A stretch of DNA of 64,000 nt from Nymphaea colorata (taxonomy: Eukaryota > Streptophyta > Magnoliopsida > Nymphaeales > Nymphaeaceae). Below, one piece after another: positions 25,950 to 37,929 of this stretch. The notes below the pieces were generated by a model. It was not told the origin of the DNA and ran no database searches. It worked only from the letters and a program-made list of their open reading frames with translations. Both the position numbers and the translations under genes were made by a program. Where the stretch lies: positions 10,287,427 to 10,351,426 of the forward strand of contig NC_045147.1 in NCBI RefSeq assembly GCF_008831285.2, given 5' to 3'. Position 1 is the stretch's first letter, and every line of letters begins with the position of its first letter.

Positions 25950-28210
25950 AGGTGAGGAAATTCAGTTCTTGTTTGGAGCCGCACTTGCTGAATGGACTCT
26001 TTTCCTATGTGGGAGGAAGAAAGCCGCAGAAGTAGATTATTCAATGCCCAAAACAATACATGAGAAAAACGAAGAGGGAAAATGAAGGATTTGAAGTCAA
26101 CATTTTAACGCTTCCAACCAAAGTTTTTGCCACCGATTGAATTCCCCTAGATGCGTCTGCAAATGTAAGAAAATTAAAGTCATCATGCTCTATAATATTG
26201 AACCAATTCAATGAAACATGAGAGAATTCCTTAACCTTTTGACAAAGAATTTAAACATAATTTCAACAATTCGGTTTTCTTATTCATTTCCTTGCTCGAT
26301 CACATGTCCATTTCCTTTTTTCTGTCATAGCAGTGGAAGAAAGAAATATATAGCAACAAACGGCATTTAAGTTCAACAAAAAATGTCCTCTGTTTTTCAT
26401 TAGCAGCGGAATCTTTCTTGAAGGAAGAGTAGAACTTCTTGGCACTAAATCTTAAGTAAAAAACTAGATTGAGATTTGAGGACTTCATTAGACAAACTAG
26501 TTTAGGAGAAGAAAAAACTTTTATAATTTGGACTTAATAATGAGCAGCAACCTTGTCCATAGGTAATAAACAAATCACGTAGAAACAGGTTAGGTGACGT
26601 AAAAGCTTCATCATTTTAAAGTTAAAAAGGTTATCGTTGTCTGGTACTGCCATCATCAAAGTATCTCAGCTATAGATTATAAAGTGCAAATTAAATAATA
26701 TCACCATCTCCATATCATAAAACATATTACAATGCTGAGAAACTTCCGGGAAACTGCTGCTAACGAATTGGACCGCTGGCTCTTTTTGAAAATTGACCAC
26801 TTTTTCCATTGGTAGGGACATGAACTTCTACTCTCAATTTGCGATTAAGTCGAATACAGCACAAAAATGTTGAGGTCCAGTCAGAAAAGAATCTAATACA
26901 GTGAAAGATCGCAATACTCTTAAACCACAAATTCAACTCTTTTGTATTTTTCTTAGTTGCAGTGGTCTGCCATTACCTAGATGGGTCCTACTTGTTCGTT
27001 TCTTCTTTTGTTTTTCATTTAAATTTTAGCGGTAGAGTTTGACACCTTTATATATATAAAACTATGACTTTGTAATTTATTTGTCAAATGAACAACTGAT
27101 TAGACTTGATTGAACAGCTTTAGGCTGTCCTTTTTTTTTTCACACACTCTCTTTCTAACTCCCCACTCCGGTCCCAACTTCATTTACCAAGACTATAACA
27201 CTATAGGAATTCTGCTCTAAAAATGAGTTATATTAATAGAACACACTAGAACTAACTTCCAAAGAATATGCCTGAACTTTTGGAGCACATTCATGATATA
27301 GTCACTGAGTGATTCTAATGTCAAAAGCAAAAGTAACACTCTCCCAAAAGTAACACACTATTACGGTTGCATGAATCTACACGAAAAATATGACAAATTC
27401 ATAAAATGCTATGACAAGTGTTTCATGAATATACTCTATTTTTTGTGGCATATTTATAGGGTAGTGATTTTTTGTGGCATATTTATAGGCTAGTGATAGT
27501 GTTATACTTTAACTAAACAGCCTTCTAGGATGTTTGATTGACTCCGGTTTACTTGCTTGATTGACTCCGGTTTACTTCTGTTTAGCAATCCAAAACATAG
27601 GATGGGGCTTTCATGTACAAATGTTAAATTAAACCTAAAATTCTAAATGAGTCATAAATTTTAGTCCCATAGATCCTGTCGTACACTAGCCAAAAGCAAG
27701 CAACACTAGATCCATACATTTTACATCGAACTCAACCAAGACACTCCTTAACGATCATTTGACATCTATAGTAGGTTTAGGGTTCTATAAATCTACCTTA
27801 ATTTTTAAGGTAATTTTTACTGAATAAAAACAATTTATTACAGGCGCCAAACGGTTTGTTGTGTTTGAAAAAAAAAAACACTTAGCAAGTTGTAATCGGC
27901 CGCCCGGAAAATCTGAATAATACGACTGCCCATCTGACCGAATCGGAACTGTTTGCTTGTGGAAACGGACAATGTGTCCAAGACGAGACAATCTTTGAAA
28001 GATAAACTGCTCCCTTTGATATCTGTCAATGAAATGATGGCGATAAGGACAGGTGCAGCTGCTTTAAATTTGGAACCCACGTTCTTTGGACGTATGGAAA
28101 TTAATATCTTTCCGTGCCCGGTCATCTTCCCCGCCGGCGGCCTCTCCCCATTTTCCTCGTCTGGTCTCCTGGCTTGCTTTAATGGAATCGAGCTTTTGAC
28201 TTCAACTAGA
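25950..28210. repeat. Orphan copy of the PRX-B/PRX-C upstream segment
   Basis: This stretch aligns in order with 29910-32780 and, from about 26640, with 38430-40570. Anchors include GAGAAACTTCCGGGAAACTG with its partners at 30432 and 38522, then CGAATTGGACCGCTGG, and the GCCCGG...TCTTTGGAC blocks near 28090, 32610 and 40390. In the other two copies a peroxidase follows about 0.8-0.9 kb later. Here the match stops near 28210 and no peroxidase is found. It is probably a relic of a third unit. Confidence 0.65.
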
Positions 28211-28889
28211 AGGGTCTAGGAAGGCGGAAGTCTAAATTTTGGCCGGAGTAGCGTTAATTTAATATCTTTAATTCTTTTTAAGAGCATTTATATATATGAG
28301 CAATCTAATATAATAAAAAATTAAGCAAACTTTGCCGGCAGCCACCATGTGCCTTTGCCAATCCTGCATGTAAAGATTCTAGACTTTCATTAGGTCTCAA
28401 AGTCTCGTTACATATGTATGTATATCCTATTGTTCGGACTTTGGGTATTCTGTGGATCATGTATATAAATATAATTAATTATAATAAAAATATATAATGA
28501 TATATAATAATATTAAAAATAAGTTACTGGGGAAGTTTGAAACTGTTTCTAATCGGATCATGGTGCTTAGCAATGAAAATTTCCAGTTTTTCCAAACAAA
28601 AAAACTGCTGCTGCAGTTCAGGGAAATTTAATCTACCTTCTCCCCTCGTAATCAATTTCTAGAATCCGCACAGAAGTCACCAACTGGTTGGGGAATTAAC
28701 AATTTCAGGATCACGTACATTGTATTCGTTGAACTGAAGATAGAAGTTATGTCTAGAATCAATGTGCGTTAGGTTTTTCTTTTTCTTGACGGGTCTCACG
28801 CTTTCAAATTTTAAAACACGTGCAACCAAGTTTTTCATCCTAAGGAAAACTTTTAAAGGAGTCCAAAAAGTAAGGCTCTTCAACGACTC

Positions 28890-29290
28890 TTGAACTTCAC
28901 TCTAACTCGTTCCGTAAACTAGACTGGGGCTTGACTTGTTTATTAAATGAGTCGAGCTGGAGTTGAGTGGGCTCGGTTAAGGTTGAAAAAGAAAATATAT
29001 AAAATATGTTTCATAAAAATCATCCAAAAAAGAAAATTAGCTCAAGTATGCATGTTCAAATCTATAGGCTGCTTTTTTAAAAAAATATATATATAATTTT
29101 TTTAATGAAATACTTTGCTCAGCTCAAGCCAACTCGAGATTAATCAAGCTGATTTTAAGTTTTAAGAACTCGAACCGAGTCGCGCTTGAGCTATGAAATC
29201 GAACTCGACTCGAGCTCAAGCCAAGTTCGAATTCGAGTTTCTTTCACGACACTCGAGCTGAGTTCGATTTGGCTCAACTCGGCATGAACA
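28890..29290. repeat. GAGCTC/TCGA-rich dispersed repeat
   Basis: Two dense patches (28890-28985 and 29115-29290) of CTCGAG, GAGTTCGA, AACTCGA and GCTCAAG words flank an AT-rich middle. This is the largest member in the window of the family also seen at 1398 and 12515. Confidence 0.5.
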
Positions 29291-29984
29291 GGTACCAAAA
29301 ACCTACTGATTGGGTAGCATATAAATGCCTCTTTATTTTATAATTAATTTCAACGTAGGTTTTTTGTTAAGAATGCTTTGCATCATCCTTGTAGTAAAGA
29401 AATCATGACCTTTTGATTTATAAAATTTTGATGCATTTGGAGTCTATACTTTTGAACAGCATGTCCGCATACACAGACACATAAGAAAGAGAGAGAGAGA
29501 GAGAGAGAGAAAAAGGCAACCTTGGTTGGCTAGATCGGCCTAAATATCATGCTGGCAATATGTCATCAGTTTGATTCTTCATTATGGCTGCTATTTCTTT
29601 GAACTGCAAACGATGATAGAAGTCTAGCCAAAAGTGGTTGAAGAGAGTGGACACCCTTCATTTTCACGTAACCCCTTTCTTAAGAAAGATTTGCCTAGGT
29701 CAAGGTTTAATAACAAGCACCAAATGTTTGAGTTGAAGAGTGTATCGTAGAGCCACACAAATCCTTAGGGTGGAAAAAGGGGACGGCTTTGCTCCTTCAC
29801 AAACTACTAATACCACAGGACTACCTAGATCTTGAAGTATTCTTGGACCCTAAAGGCAGGGAAAGGAAGGACCACCAATGAAGTTGGCCATGTTTTCTTA
29901 AACATTCAATTCAATTCTTGTTTTGAAGCAGCACTTGCCCGATGGTTTCTTCCCCGATGAAAGGGGTAGAAAGTATGATAGGGA

Positions 29985-30140
29985 TGGAGGCAGGGGGTTG
30001 GCAGAAACCATGGCCTCCTCTTAGATTAAAAAAAAAGTCAAAATTTTGCTTTTAAATTTTAAAGATTTTAGTTTAACATTTATGAAAATTTTGAAAAATT
30101 ATATCTCCGTCCTTGTTAAAAATATAACTCTGCCCCCCTG
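29985..30140. repeat. AT-rich dispersed repeat of the GGCGGAGCC family
   Basis: The layout matches 58612-58811: a G-rich start, an AT core with AAATTTTAAAGATTTTAG and ATGAAAATTTTGAAAAAT, then CCGTCCTTG and a terminus reading TCTGCCCCCCTG. Ends are eroded and it has no coding capacity. Confidence 0.5.
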
Positions 30141-31399
30141 TCCATAGGCGATCAGCAGCCTATTGAAGCATATATTTGCTACTGACTGGTTAATTCCCTT
30201 GGTAAATTTGTCGTGGTTAATAAAAAAGATGAAATAAACTAGTTTTGGGGAAAGGAAACAAATAGGTCTAATTTGGCTTGAATAAGGAACCAACTTTGTC
30301 GTGTGGGCAATAAAGGGACAGGGTAGAGAAGGAATTCGGTCAAAAAGATCATCCTTGCTTGGTATTCCCACCATCGAAGTTTCTCGAACAATGTGCAAAT
30401 TAAATAATAGCATGATCTCCATGTTATTATGCTGAGAAACTTGCAGGAAACTTCTCCCAACGAATTGGACCGCCGGCCCTTTTGAAAGTCTTACCATTAT
30501 TTTCCGTCGCAGTGAGTATTCTCAATTTGCCACTAATACTCACACAAAAAAGTTCACTAATACTCACACAAAAAAGTTGGAGGCCAAATCACAAAAGAAT
30601 CTAATAAAGTGAAAGATAGGCAACACTCTTGTACCCATATTGGACACATGTATTTTTCTTAGTTACAGTGATATATAGTTAGGTCTTACTCTGGGGTTTT
30701 TCATTTTTATAAAAATTATTTGTAGTGTTTGCTGCCTCTTCCTTACATTTATATATAAAAAAAAGAGCCTTAAAAAAGAAAAGGAGTTGGTGTGACAGCT
30801 GGTAGGCAATTGATCTTTGTCTCAAGTGTAGAAATATTTATGCTCTTATGCTTGGAAATGAAGACCACTGATTTGCAAGTTAGAGTATAACGAGATTATA
30901 CCCTAAAAAAATAAAAGGTTGAGTTGAATTTTCAGCTTTTTGCTGGGCATTTATGTTACATATAAAAGTGATAGCCAAGTTTTGCAATGTAAAAAAACAC
31001 AAATTTTGAGATTGGTTTTACTTAGATATCCAGTCTAAGATATTAAAAGTAGACCCTATGCCTAAAACGTTGAGTGAGTTCTTCAACTTTCCACTAAGCA
31101 ATTATGCCACATATAAAAGTGATTGGCAAATTTTACAATGATTCTGAGATTGGTTTTATTTAGATATCCGGTCTTCTGTCTTTAGTTTTTCCTTTTGTTT
31201 AATAAGTGATTCTACCTAAGGCCCTCGTAGATTTCAAGCTTGCTTTGAAAAAGAAGGGGGTTCAATTTGAAGATTCTTACTCGATTTTTTAAAAATTTCT
31301 CTGTTACATTATCCTTTTGCACTTTTGCTCACTTTTGAAAACGAGCTTCATGTTCTTTATTTTATTCATATGACTAAACTTCTGGTTTTTATAACAAAG

Positions 31400-31553
31400 C
31401 GTCCATTACATGGAAACCCCTAAAAAAAAACATTTTAAATTTCAAAATTTAATTTAACTTATCTAAAAATTTTGAAAAATTATGTTTTAGCTTCTATTAA
31501 AATTTTGAATCTATAATTTATTACATGCAATGAAAAATTCCTAACTCTCCACA
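31400..31553. repeat. AT-rich dispersed repeat, older insertion shared with 39505-39690
   Basis: It has the same AT core as the other family members. The element sits at the equivalent place in both 8-kb units (here and at 39505-39690), so this insertion predates the tandem duplication. Confidence 0.5.
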
Positions 31554-31650
31554 CGTGCTTGAAAGCCCCTTGGAATGTAAGTTTTATGTTTGACGATTAA
31601 TTTTGAGCAGCCTATAATATCAAAAATTAACCCTAGCTTTTTTGGCAGTA

Positions 31651-31652
<2 letters not shown>

Positions 31653-31692
<40 letters not shown>
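31653..31692. repeat. (TA)n microsatellite
   Basis: A TA run of about 40 bp. Its partner in the second unit is at 39788-39820, at the equivalent position. Confidence 0.95.
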
Positions 31693-31698
<6 letters not shown>

Positions 31699-33195
31699 TG
31701 ACATTGTGACTTAACCTAAGATGTGATTAACAAATGAACTAAAGTGATATATTGCACAAAAATTGGGGACCCATTTTGCAAGTGCTTCAAAATCTCTACC
31801 ATGCATTTCTGACAAAAAACAGCAATAAAAATCCGCTCACTAATAAGTTCCTTTAGTGGGTGTTTGATTATAAACTTCGATTTAGTTCTAGAACCAACAT
31901 TTTTTAGACTCAGATAGTCTTGGTTTTAGTATCGGACTCTTCCCTTTCTAATCTTAGACCACACTAGCTTTTGCTAGCAGTGATGGGGATTTCTTGTGTA
32001 AATCTTAAATTAAACCTGAAATTCTTAATGAACCATACATTTTATTACTATACATAGTTGTTTTTTCTGCACCAACAAAAAGCAAGTTACACTAGATCCA
32101 TAGATTTAACATCAAACTCAATATTCAGGAAACCCCTTAAGTCTTATCAACTTCTTGGGAAAAATAAGCTTATCGATTTTTAAGCTATGCTAGGAAATCA
32201 ACGAAAAGTTGCAAACGGGTGATCAGAAATTTTAGTATGATGTTGAATCTTTTCATATGATTGAGGGCTACCCCATAACATACTTAGCCCTTGGGTTATC
32301 TTACGTATGAACCGTCTACATAAAGCAAGGCTAACAATCGTTGCGAAAAGACCCTAAAACCTTCGTTCTCGGCCTGCAAAGCTATATGGTATGTCAGCAT
32401 CAACAATGGCAACGATACAATTTTAGTATTATTAATTGGCAGCTCACATGTGAACGATGTGACTGTTCATCGAACCCAAACAGTCCGCATGTGGGAATCG
32501 ACAAAATAATTTATCTGGAAGCGGAGAATATTGGAAGAACAAACTGCTCCTTCGATAACTGTCATTAATGGTGATAGGAACGGCGCCGGCGGCCGGCGTC
32601 TTTAGCTTTGGTGCCCACCGTTGTTTGGACTCGTCTAAATTAATACCTTCCCCATCATCATTCATCCCCGCTGGCTGCCCCACTTTTTCTTCCTTTCCTC
32701 ACTTGCTTTCAAGGTTGGCAGCTTTAATTTGCTCGAGTTTTTAGAAAGATTGCCATCGACTCGAGACTTCAACTAGGAGCGCGTATCTTCTTAATCATGA
32801 GTTTGATATTGGCAAAAGCGTAACATGAACTTACCTCTTCGAGATATTTATTTGAAGATTCTGGAACTTCCCCGCCAGTAGCTCTTCTTGAGGTTGCCAA
32901 ACGCTTATGATTTCAGCAACATGGCTATCCAATTTTAAGTCATATTTTAAAAACTATTTAAGGTTTGATGAGAGGGTGATCCAAATTCACGTCATATATA
33001 TATATATAAGAAAAACCAATAAATTTAAGCTCAGATAAGGGTGTTCGAGCTTAGTGGACCACAATGAAGCAAACTCACTTTAATATACTGTATACAAGAA
33101 AATCAAGATTTTGTGGTTCGTGTGTTTTTCACAAGAGTTCTTATCCGTACAGTTCATTTGGAAAAATATTCCCGACCTGTCAATTTTGATCAGAA

Positions 33196-33199
<4 letters not shown>

Positions 33200-33237
<38 letters not shown>
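33200..33237. repeat. (TA)n microsatellite upstream of PRX-B
   Basis: A TA run of about 38 bp, 70 bp upstream of the PRX-B TATA box. The matching PRX-C promoter has only a short ATATATACATATATA here, so length differs between the paralogous promoters. Confidence 0.95.
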
Positions 33238-33244
<7 letters not shown>

Positions 33245-33304
33245 CACAATTGCCTTACGCCTCTCTCTTCCCTTCTCCCCACCCACTTTCTTGTGGTAGG
33301 TTGC

Positions 33305-33311
33305 TATATAT
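33305..33311 (+). promoter_or_regulatory. TATA box of PRX-B
   Basis: TATATAT within GCTATATATGAGGAGG lies 72 bp before the ATG. The surrounding 70 bp are conserved with the PRX-C promoter, which supports this as the core promoter. Confidence 0.6.
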
Positions 33312-33383
33312 GAGGAGGCAACCTCATGCCAATTGGTCGCGAGTTGAAACGACATTGCTTAGCTTCACCATCATATCACCACC

Positions 33384-34733
33384 ATGGATGTTAAGTCCTC
33401 CCTCGTCTTCCTCCTCCTCCTCCTCCCCCTTCTCCAGCTCCTCCCTTCCAGCCACGCCACTCTCACGGTCGGTTTCTACGGCACCTCATGTCCATCTGCG
33501 GAGAGCATCGTCCAGTCCGCCGTCGCAGCAGCCGTGATTGAAAATCCCGGCATTGCGGCCGGCTTGATCCGCTTGCATTTCCATGACTGCTTTGTCAGGG
33601 TAAGTGTTTGCAACTGTGAGAGCTCTGAGCTAGTAACGAATGCTTGGTAGAATTCACAGTTACACTACTAATTCGCTATTGAAGGATTGATGAGCAATGT
33701 GACTATCTGGTCTTTCTAACCAGGACATTAGATGAGACGTCGTTTTAGATATTTATGGGTAATTGGCGTTAAATCGGTTTTTCAGGGCTGCGACGCCTCA
33801 GTCCTCCTGAGAAGCGCTAATGGGACGGCGGAGCGGGACGCGATTCCGAATGCGAGCCTCCGTGGGTTCGAAGTCATTGACTCTGCCAAAGCCCAGCTCG
33901 AGGCAGCATGCCCCAACACGGTCTCGTGCGCCGACATCCTCGCCTTCGCAGCCCGCGACAGTGCGGCACTCGTCGGGGATATCGACTACGAGATTCCGGC
34001 CGGCCGGCGTGACGGAAGCATCTCCGTCGACACGGAAGCGCTGTCGGACCTACCCTCGCCGAACTCCACCGTGGCCGAGCTCATCAACGCCTTTGCTGTG
34101 AAGAACTTGACGGAGCTGGATATGGTGACCTTGTCGGGAGCCCACTCGATCGGGGTGGCCGGCTGTGGATCCTTCTCCAACCGGCTCTTCAACTTCAGCA
34201 GCACCAGCCAAGTTGACCCAACGCTGGACCCCGACTACGCGGCCTTCCTCCTGAGTCGGTGCCCCAACAACACCGCGACGGCCAAAGTCGACTTGGACAG
34301 CATCACGCCAGATGTGCTGGACAACAACTACTACTTGGGGCTGACCATGAACCTGGGCCTCCTCACCTCTGACCAGGCACTCCTCACCACCAACTCCTCC
34401 ACTGCAATGGTGACTACCCCTCTCTCTCTCTCTCTCTCTCTCTAATATATATATATATATATATATACGTGTCTAACATAGAGAAAAAATGGATGAGTAA
34501 GGATCAGCATCATGAATCACATGTTGTACGTGTCAATACAGGTGATGGAGAATGTATACAACCCGTCTAAGTGGGCAAGGCTCTTTGCTCAGTCCATGGT
34601 GAAGATGGGCGCCATTCAAGTGCTCACAGGAACACAGGGAGAGATCAGGAGGAACTGCAACGTCGTCAACCCGACCGCGGTTGATCTCCTTCTTCCAAAG
34701 CCTACAGAGACTTCTCAAGTTGCCAGCAGCTAA
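33384..34733 (+). CDS. PRX-B: class III secretory peroxidase
   Basis: Exons 33384-33599, 33786-34409 and 34542-34733 give 343 residues. The signal peptide is about 1-25 (Leu-rich, ending SSHA). Distal Arg63 and His67 (HFHDCF), proximal His192 (SGAHSIG) and all eight disulfide cysteines are present. Several N-x-S/T sites suggest heavy glycosylation. The tail ends SQVASS. It is very close to PRX-C and more distant from PRX-A. Intron 1 is only 186 bp. Intron 2 (132 bp) starts GTGACT, a weak donor, followed by a CT run and a TA run; the exon-3 frame and PRX-C support this site. AATAAA occurs at 34848-34853. It is the first gene of the 8-kb tandem unit. Predicted role: extracellular or vacuolar peroxide-dependent phenol oxidation. 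Confidence 0.93.
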
Positions 34734-35817
34734 AGGCAGGAACAGTTCATGGATTTTCTGCAGGAGACCGTGTCGAATACACAACACGTATCGTGATCAC
34801 CCTCGCAGCTTTAGTCGTCTTTGAGCTTCCATTGTTCGTGTCAGTAAAATAAAATTGCAAAGGCAGAGTATAAGAGTGAAGTTCTTCTAAGAGTCTCTAG
34901 CGAATGCTGCATGTGAGATTCTATAGTTTCATCAGATCTTGAAGTCGTTGTATTCCTATATGTATAACAGCAACTTTTTTTTTTTTTTTTTGGTTTAATG
35001 CTTGGGCCATTTAAATGTGGCCGTTCTTAGAAAGGCAATGCTAAATGAATGATTTCCCAAAAAATGCTCATAAAATCTGCCAAATCCAATCGAATAATGC
35101 TTTATTGTGTACATGAAAAATTTTAAAGATTGGGATTTTAGAATTTTCTGACAAATACTCAAAATGATTGCCCATATGTGTCTTATGGAGTAAAAATTAA
35201 TACAATCTGTAAGCAGACTCCTTGATATGAAAACATTCCATTCTTAATTTATATGTTTTAAGAACGCCATGTGATCTTATTGCAAAAAAAGACATGCTGG
35301 GGGCTGATACCGACAAAACAGAACTTTCTTACGCCGTGTAAGAAGATGACAGACAGACCTGAGCTGGGGACCACCATGGTAGCAGGAATAGGGTTTCTCC
35401 CCTTAGCCATCACCAGTAGGATAAAGATACGCGGCCAACCTGTGAGTCTGTGACGAAGGCTGAAAGGAACATGTGAGACATTCGTATTCATATTTCGCTT
35501 GTGAGATGAAGTCCGTATAATCGCTTGTCTTTGTATTGATGCAGGACTATTCTAGTGGATCTGGATCCAACACGACCTAACAATTTTCTACTAGTGCTAA
35601 TCAATACGAGTGGATAAAAACTTTGTCAATGAATTGTCCTAAAGATCCATTCTACGGTTTTAAGTCATTGTTTTACATTCCTCAAACAACAAAATAACGA
35701 AAAACTTTATGTAAAACAATAAACCAAACTTCACAAGAATCAACAAACAAACGATATGTGATCACCATATTACATATGGTGTGTTTACATTGAAGCAAAG
35801 AGACCCTTCTTCAGGGG

Positions 35818-36002
35818 AAGAGTCAAGATGGAGCTTGTTTGGGCTTGGCTCTATCTCAAATTTTTTTTTAATTTACATATAAATTTTAAAAATTTTGTTT
35901 GTTTTATATAAAAATTTTGAAAATTGATATTTCGGCCCTAGTCAAAATTTGAAAACTTTAATTCAGCTTGTCTCATGAAAAATTTTTGGTTCCACCTCTG
36001 CG
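35818..36002. repeat. AT-rich dispersed repeat nested in the copia relic
   Basis: It has the full architecture: an AAGATGGAGC-like start, an AT core with AAATTTTAAAAATTTTG and ATATAAAAATTTTGAAAA, CGGCCCTAGTC, and the terminus TGGTTCCACCTCTGC. It lies between the LTR and the RNase H remnant of the retroelement, so it may have inserted after the retroelement did. Confidence 0.55.
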
Positions 36003-36004
36003 GA

Positions 36005-36560
36005 ACAAGGTCAAGATGTTAGCTCTTTAATAAGAGGTATGCGACCATATCTTCACTATTGATGTATTGAATCTCCACAAGGTAATTTTCTACCCTCTTT
36101 TTATCAACATAGTACTTTAATTCTATATGCTTACAATAAGTTGCATTATTATTTTTATTAGAGAAAGACACAACAACTTTCTTGTCGAAATAAACTTTAT
36201 GTGGTCTCCCAAGAGATTCCACTATCTTGAAATAGAGTTCTTTGTCCATAATGCCTACGAAGTAATCTCATATAATGCAATAAACTTCACTTCCATTGTA
36301 TGAGCAATAGTAATGGTTTGTTTTTTTCTACTTAGGAGATGGACCTCCAGCTAAAAGAAAAACATATCCTGTTTTTTGATTTTTTACTATCGACACATGC
36401 TCTCAGTTTGGCATTGAGAAGCTAACTACTTCAAGGTGATCTATCTTGTCATATGTCAACAATCAACATATAGTCCTTTGAGCCTTGCAAATATGGCATG
36501 ACTTTCTTTACAACCTTCCAATATGTCACATTGAAATCTCTCAAGCACTCCAATAACAAA
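36005..36560 (-). pseudogene. Copia RNase H remnant
   Basis: On the minus strand, frames broken by stops and shifts give HWKAVK-like TYWKVVKKVMPYLQGSKDY, then CVDSKKSKN and SFSWRSIS, then KVYFDKKVVVSFSNKN and CKHIELKYYVDK. These match in order the copia RNase H landmarks (YLQGT.DY, CVDSRKSTSGY, GG.ISW, DN..A..., SKHIDI.YH). At least four stops or frame changes make it non-functional. Confidence 0.8.
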
Positions 36561-37069
36561 GAAAATATGCTATGCATATGGAATGTTATTCATCTATTCA
36601 TCTGAGTCTTTTTATGTTCATCATGTGAACAATCAGTTAAGTTCAATTTACCTCAATTTATTTGTGGTGAGGGTTGAACGGTACAGTCCTATTCATCTTT
36701 AGTTTGTCCCTTTCATTACGGGACACTTTGTATTTATTTTTCTCTCACTCAATGAAGTCGGTTTAATCGGTTGTTTTCGTATTGATGCATGACTATTTTG
36801 CTGGTCCAATTAGAAAAGACCCAACAACATACACATAATTGTGGATATGTTTTTAAATTCATAAATAAGACATAATCACATTATGTCCCTTATAACAAGA
36901 ACACAATATATGTTCAATCGCTACACGTAATCACCAGGTCCTACCTCACCCTTTTTTTTTTCTTTCTTTTGAAAACCGAGGCTGGTTAGGCTGTTCTTTC
37001 ATTCCCAAATCGTAAAGATGATGCTAAATTCGCGCCAGAAAATTTGAAATTTCCTCCGTCAACTTGAAA

Positions 37070-37263
37070 GTGTGTTTGGTTGCTCCATTAAACTGTTTGA
37101 GATTCAAGCCCTACAGTACCCATTGAAACATGAACTATTTTGTTCTTTGATTATTGATCACCAGACTTAGCACACATCATGTCTGGCTTCTTTGGAGTTT
37201 AATCAGTCAAATCCTTTTCAAAATTGAACATCTGGAAGAGATTTTTGAGCAATCAAACACGCC
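37070..37263. mobile_element. Tourist-like MITE, unit-1 copy
   Basis: The left end GTGTGTTTGGTTGCTC and the right end GAGCAATCAAACACGCC are imperfect inverted repeats, and TTA follows the right end. The same element lies at 44049-44252 in the second unit, where TTA is also seen on the left. It was therefore in place before the 8-kb duplication. It lies about 670 bp upstream of the pseudogene. Confidence 0.65.
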
Positions 37264-37929
37264 TTAAAAGGTCTCAAATGATCTAATCCCCAGTACCCGA
37301 TCGGATCGACCTTTGTGGCCAAAGTCCTGGCGGTCTAACTGGTTGAACGATAGAGCTATAACATTAATATCTTTAATCCAAGCCCAGCAGTACTGGATCC
37401 GTCTGGATTCATATTATGCCCATTTGTTAACCGGGTGAAAGTGAAACAATATTCCCCACCTTTTCTTGATTTTGCTATGTAAAATTTTTGTTGACAGTAA
37501 CTCTTTCTTACCATATTTAGCTTAGAAAAGGAACTTATCTTTGTTTCTAAAAACACTGGATCCTGATACGTAAAAAATTAGAAGGATGCAGTTGAATTTT
37601 TTGAACGATATCAATTTCCACCATTTTCTGCTGTCACACGCGGTGCTTGCCTAAATCATAGTCCGAATGAAGAGCACATATCTAATTCTGCAAATAAATT
37701 GTTGATAATGACAAAATGTCGTTCAGTGCCTTCCCATATCAAAAGATTTACTATTATCTTCAAGCGACGGTTGTGCTACTTAAGGGATTTTAGTAGATAA
37801 ACTTCAACCCTCACGAAGATGACGACACAGGCCTTACCATTTCACTACATAAATAAATGGTAGCTGCCGACAACTTCTCATTCGAACCTAAGGCTTTCAC
37901 CATTGTGATTTGCGTTGTTTTGTGACACA

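Larger units (their letters stand above)
23133..33304. other. Gene-free interval between the Bowman-Birk gene and PRX-B
   Basis: Ten kilobases without a supportable gene. It holds the BBI 3' UTR, a possible eroded MITE near 23903-24020, a GA run (24766-24794), the orphan duplicated segment 25950-28210, a GAGCTC-rich repeat (28890-29290), another GA run near 29487-29511, an AT-rich repeat element (29985-30140), the second copy of the PRX upstream segment (29910-33300) and TA arrays. Small local duplications occur at 27440-27500 (28-29 bp), 27535-27580 (about 23 bp) and 30538-30585 (24 bp). Confidence 0.65.
35295..36826 (-). mobile_element. Degenerate Ty1/copia element, minus orientation
   Basis: Read on the minus strand, a 3' LTR of about 288 bp (35582 to 35295) starts TGTTAGG and ends CAGCA. 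A truncated 5' LTR ends the insertion at 36826 with TGTTGGG. The two LTR parts align over about 115 bp (35468-35582 and 36715-36826). Between them lies an RNase H remnant. The second 8-kb unit shows the empty site (GACATACACATAATG near 43836), and a short ACA(T) repeat flanks the insertion here. Gag, integrase and most of RT are missing. The AT-rich repeat at 35818-36002 lies inside it. Confidence 0.75.
34734..37929. other. Interval between PRX-B and the xylosidase pseudogene
   Basis: No gene is intact here. It contains the PRX-B 3' UTR, a copia relic (35295-36826) with an AT-rich repeat nested in it, a MITE (37070-37263) and the decayed promoter of the xylosidase pseudogene. The relic explains why this interval is longer than its counterpart after PRX-C (43017-44919). 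Confidence 0.75.

Noticed and set aside
30099-30497. 132-codon minus-strand open frame
   Set aside because: It overlaps the triplicated non-coding segment; the frame is broken in the copies at 26.7 and 38.5 kb, and no family is recognised.
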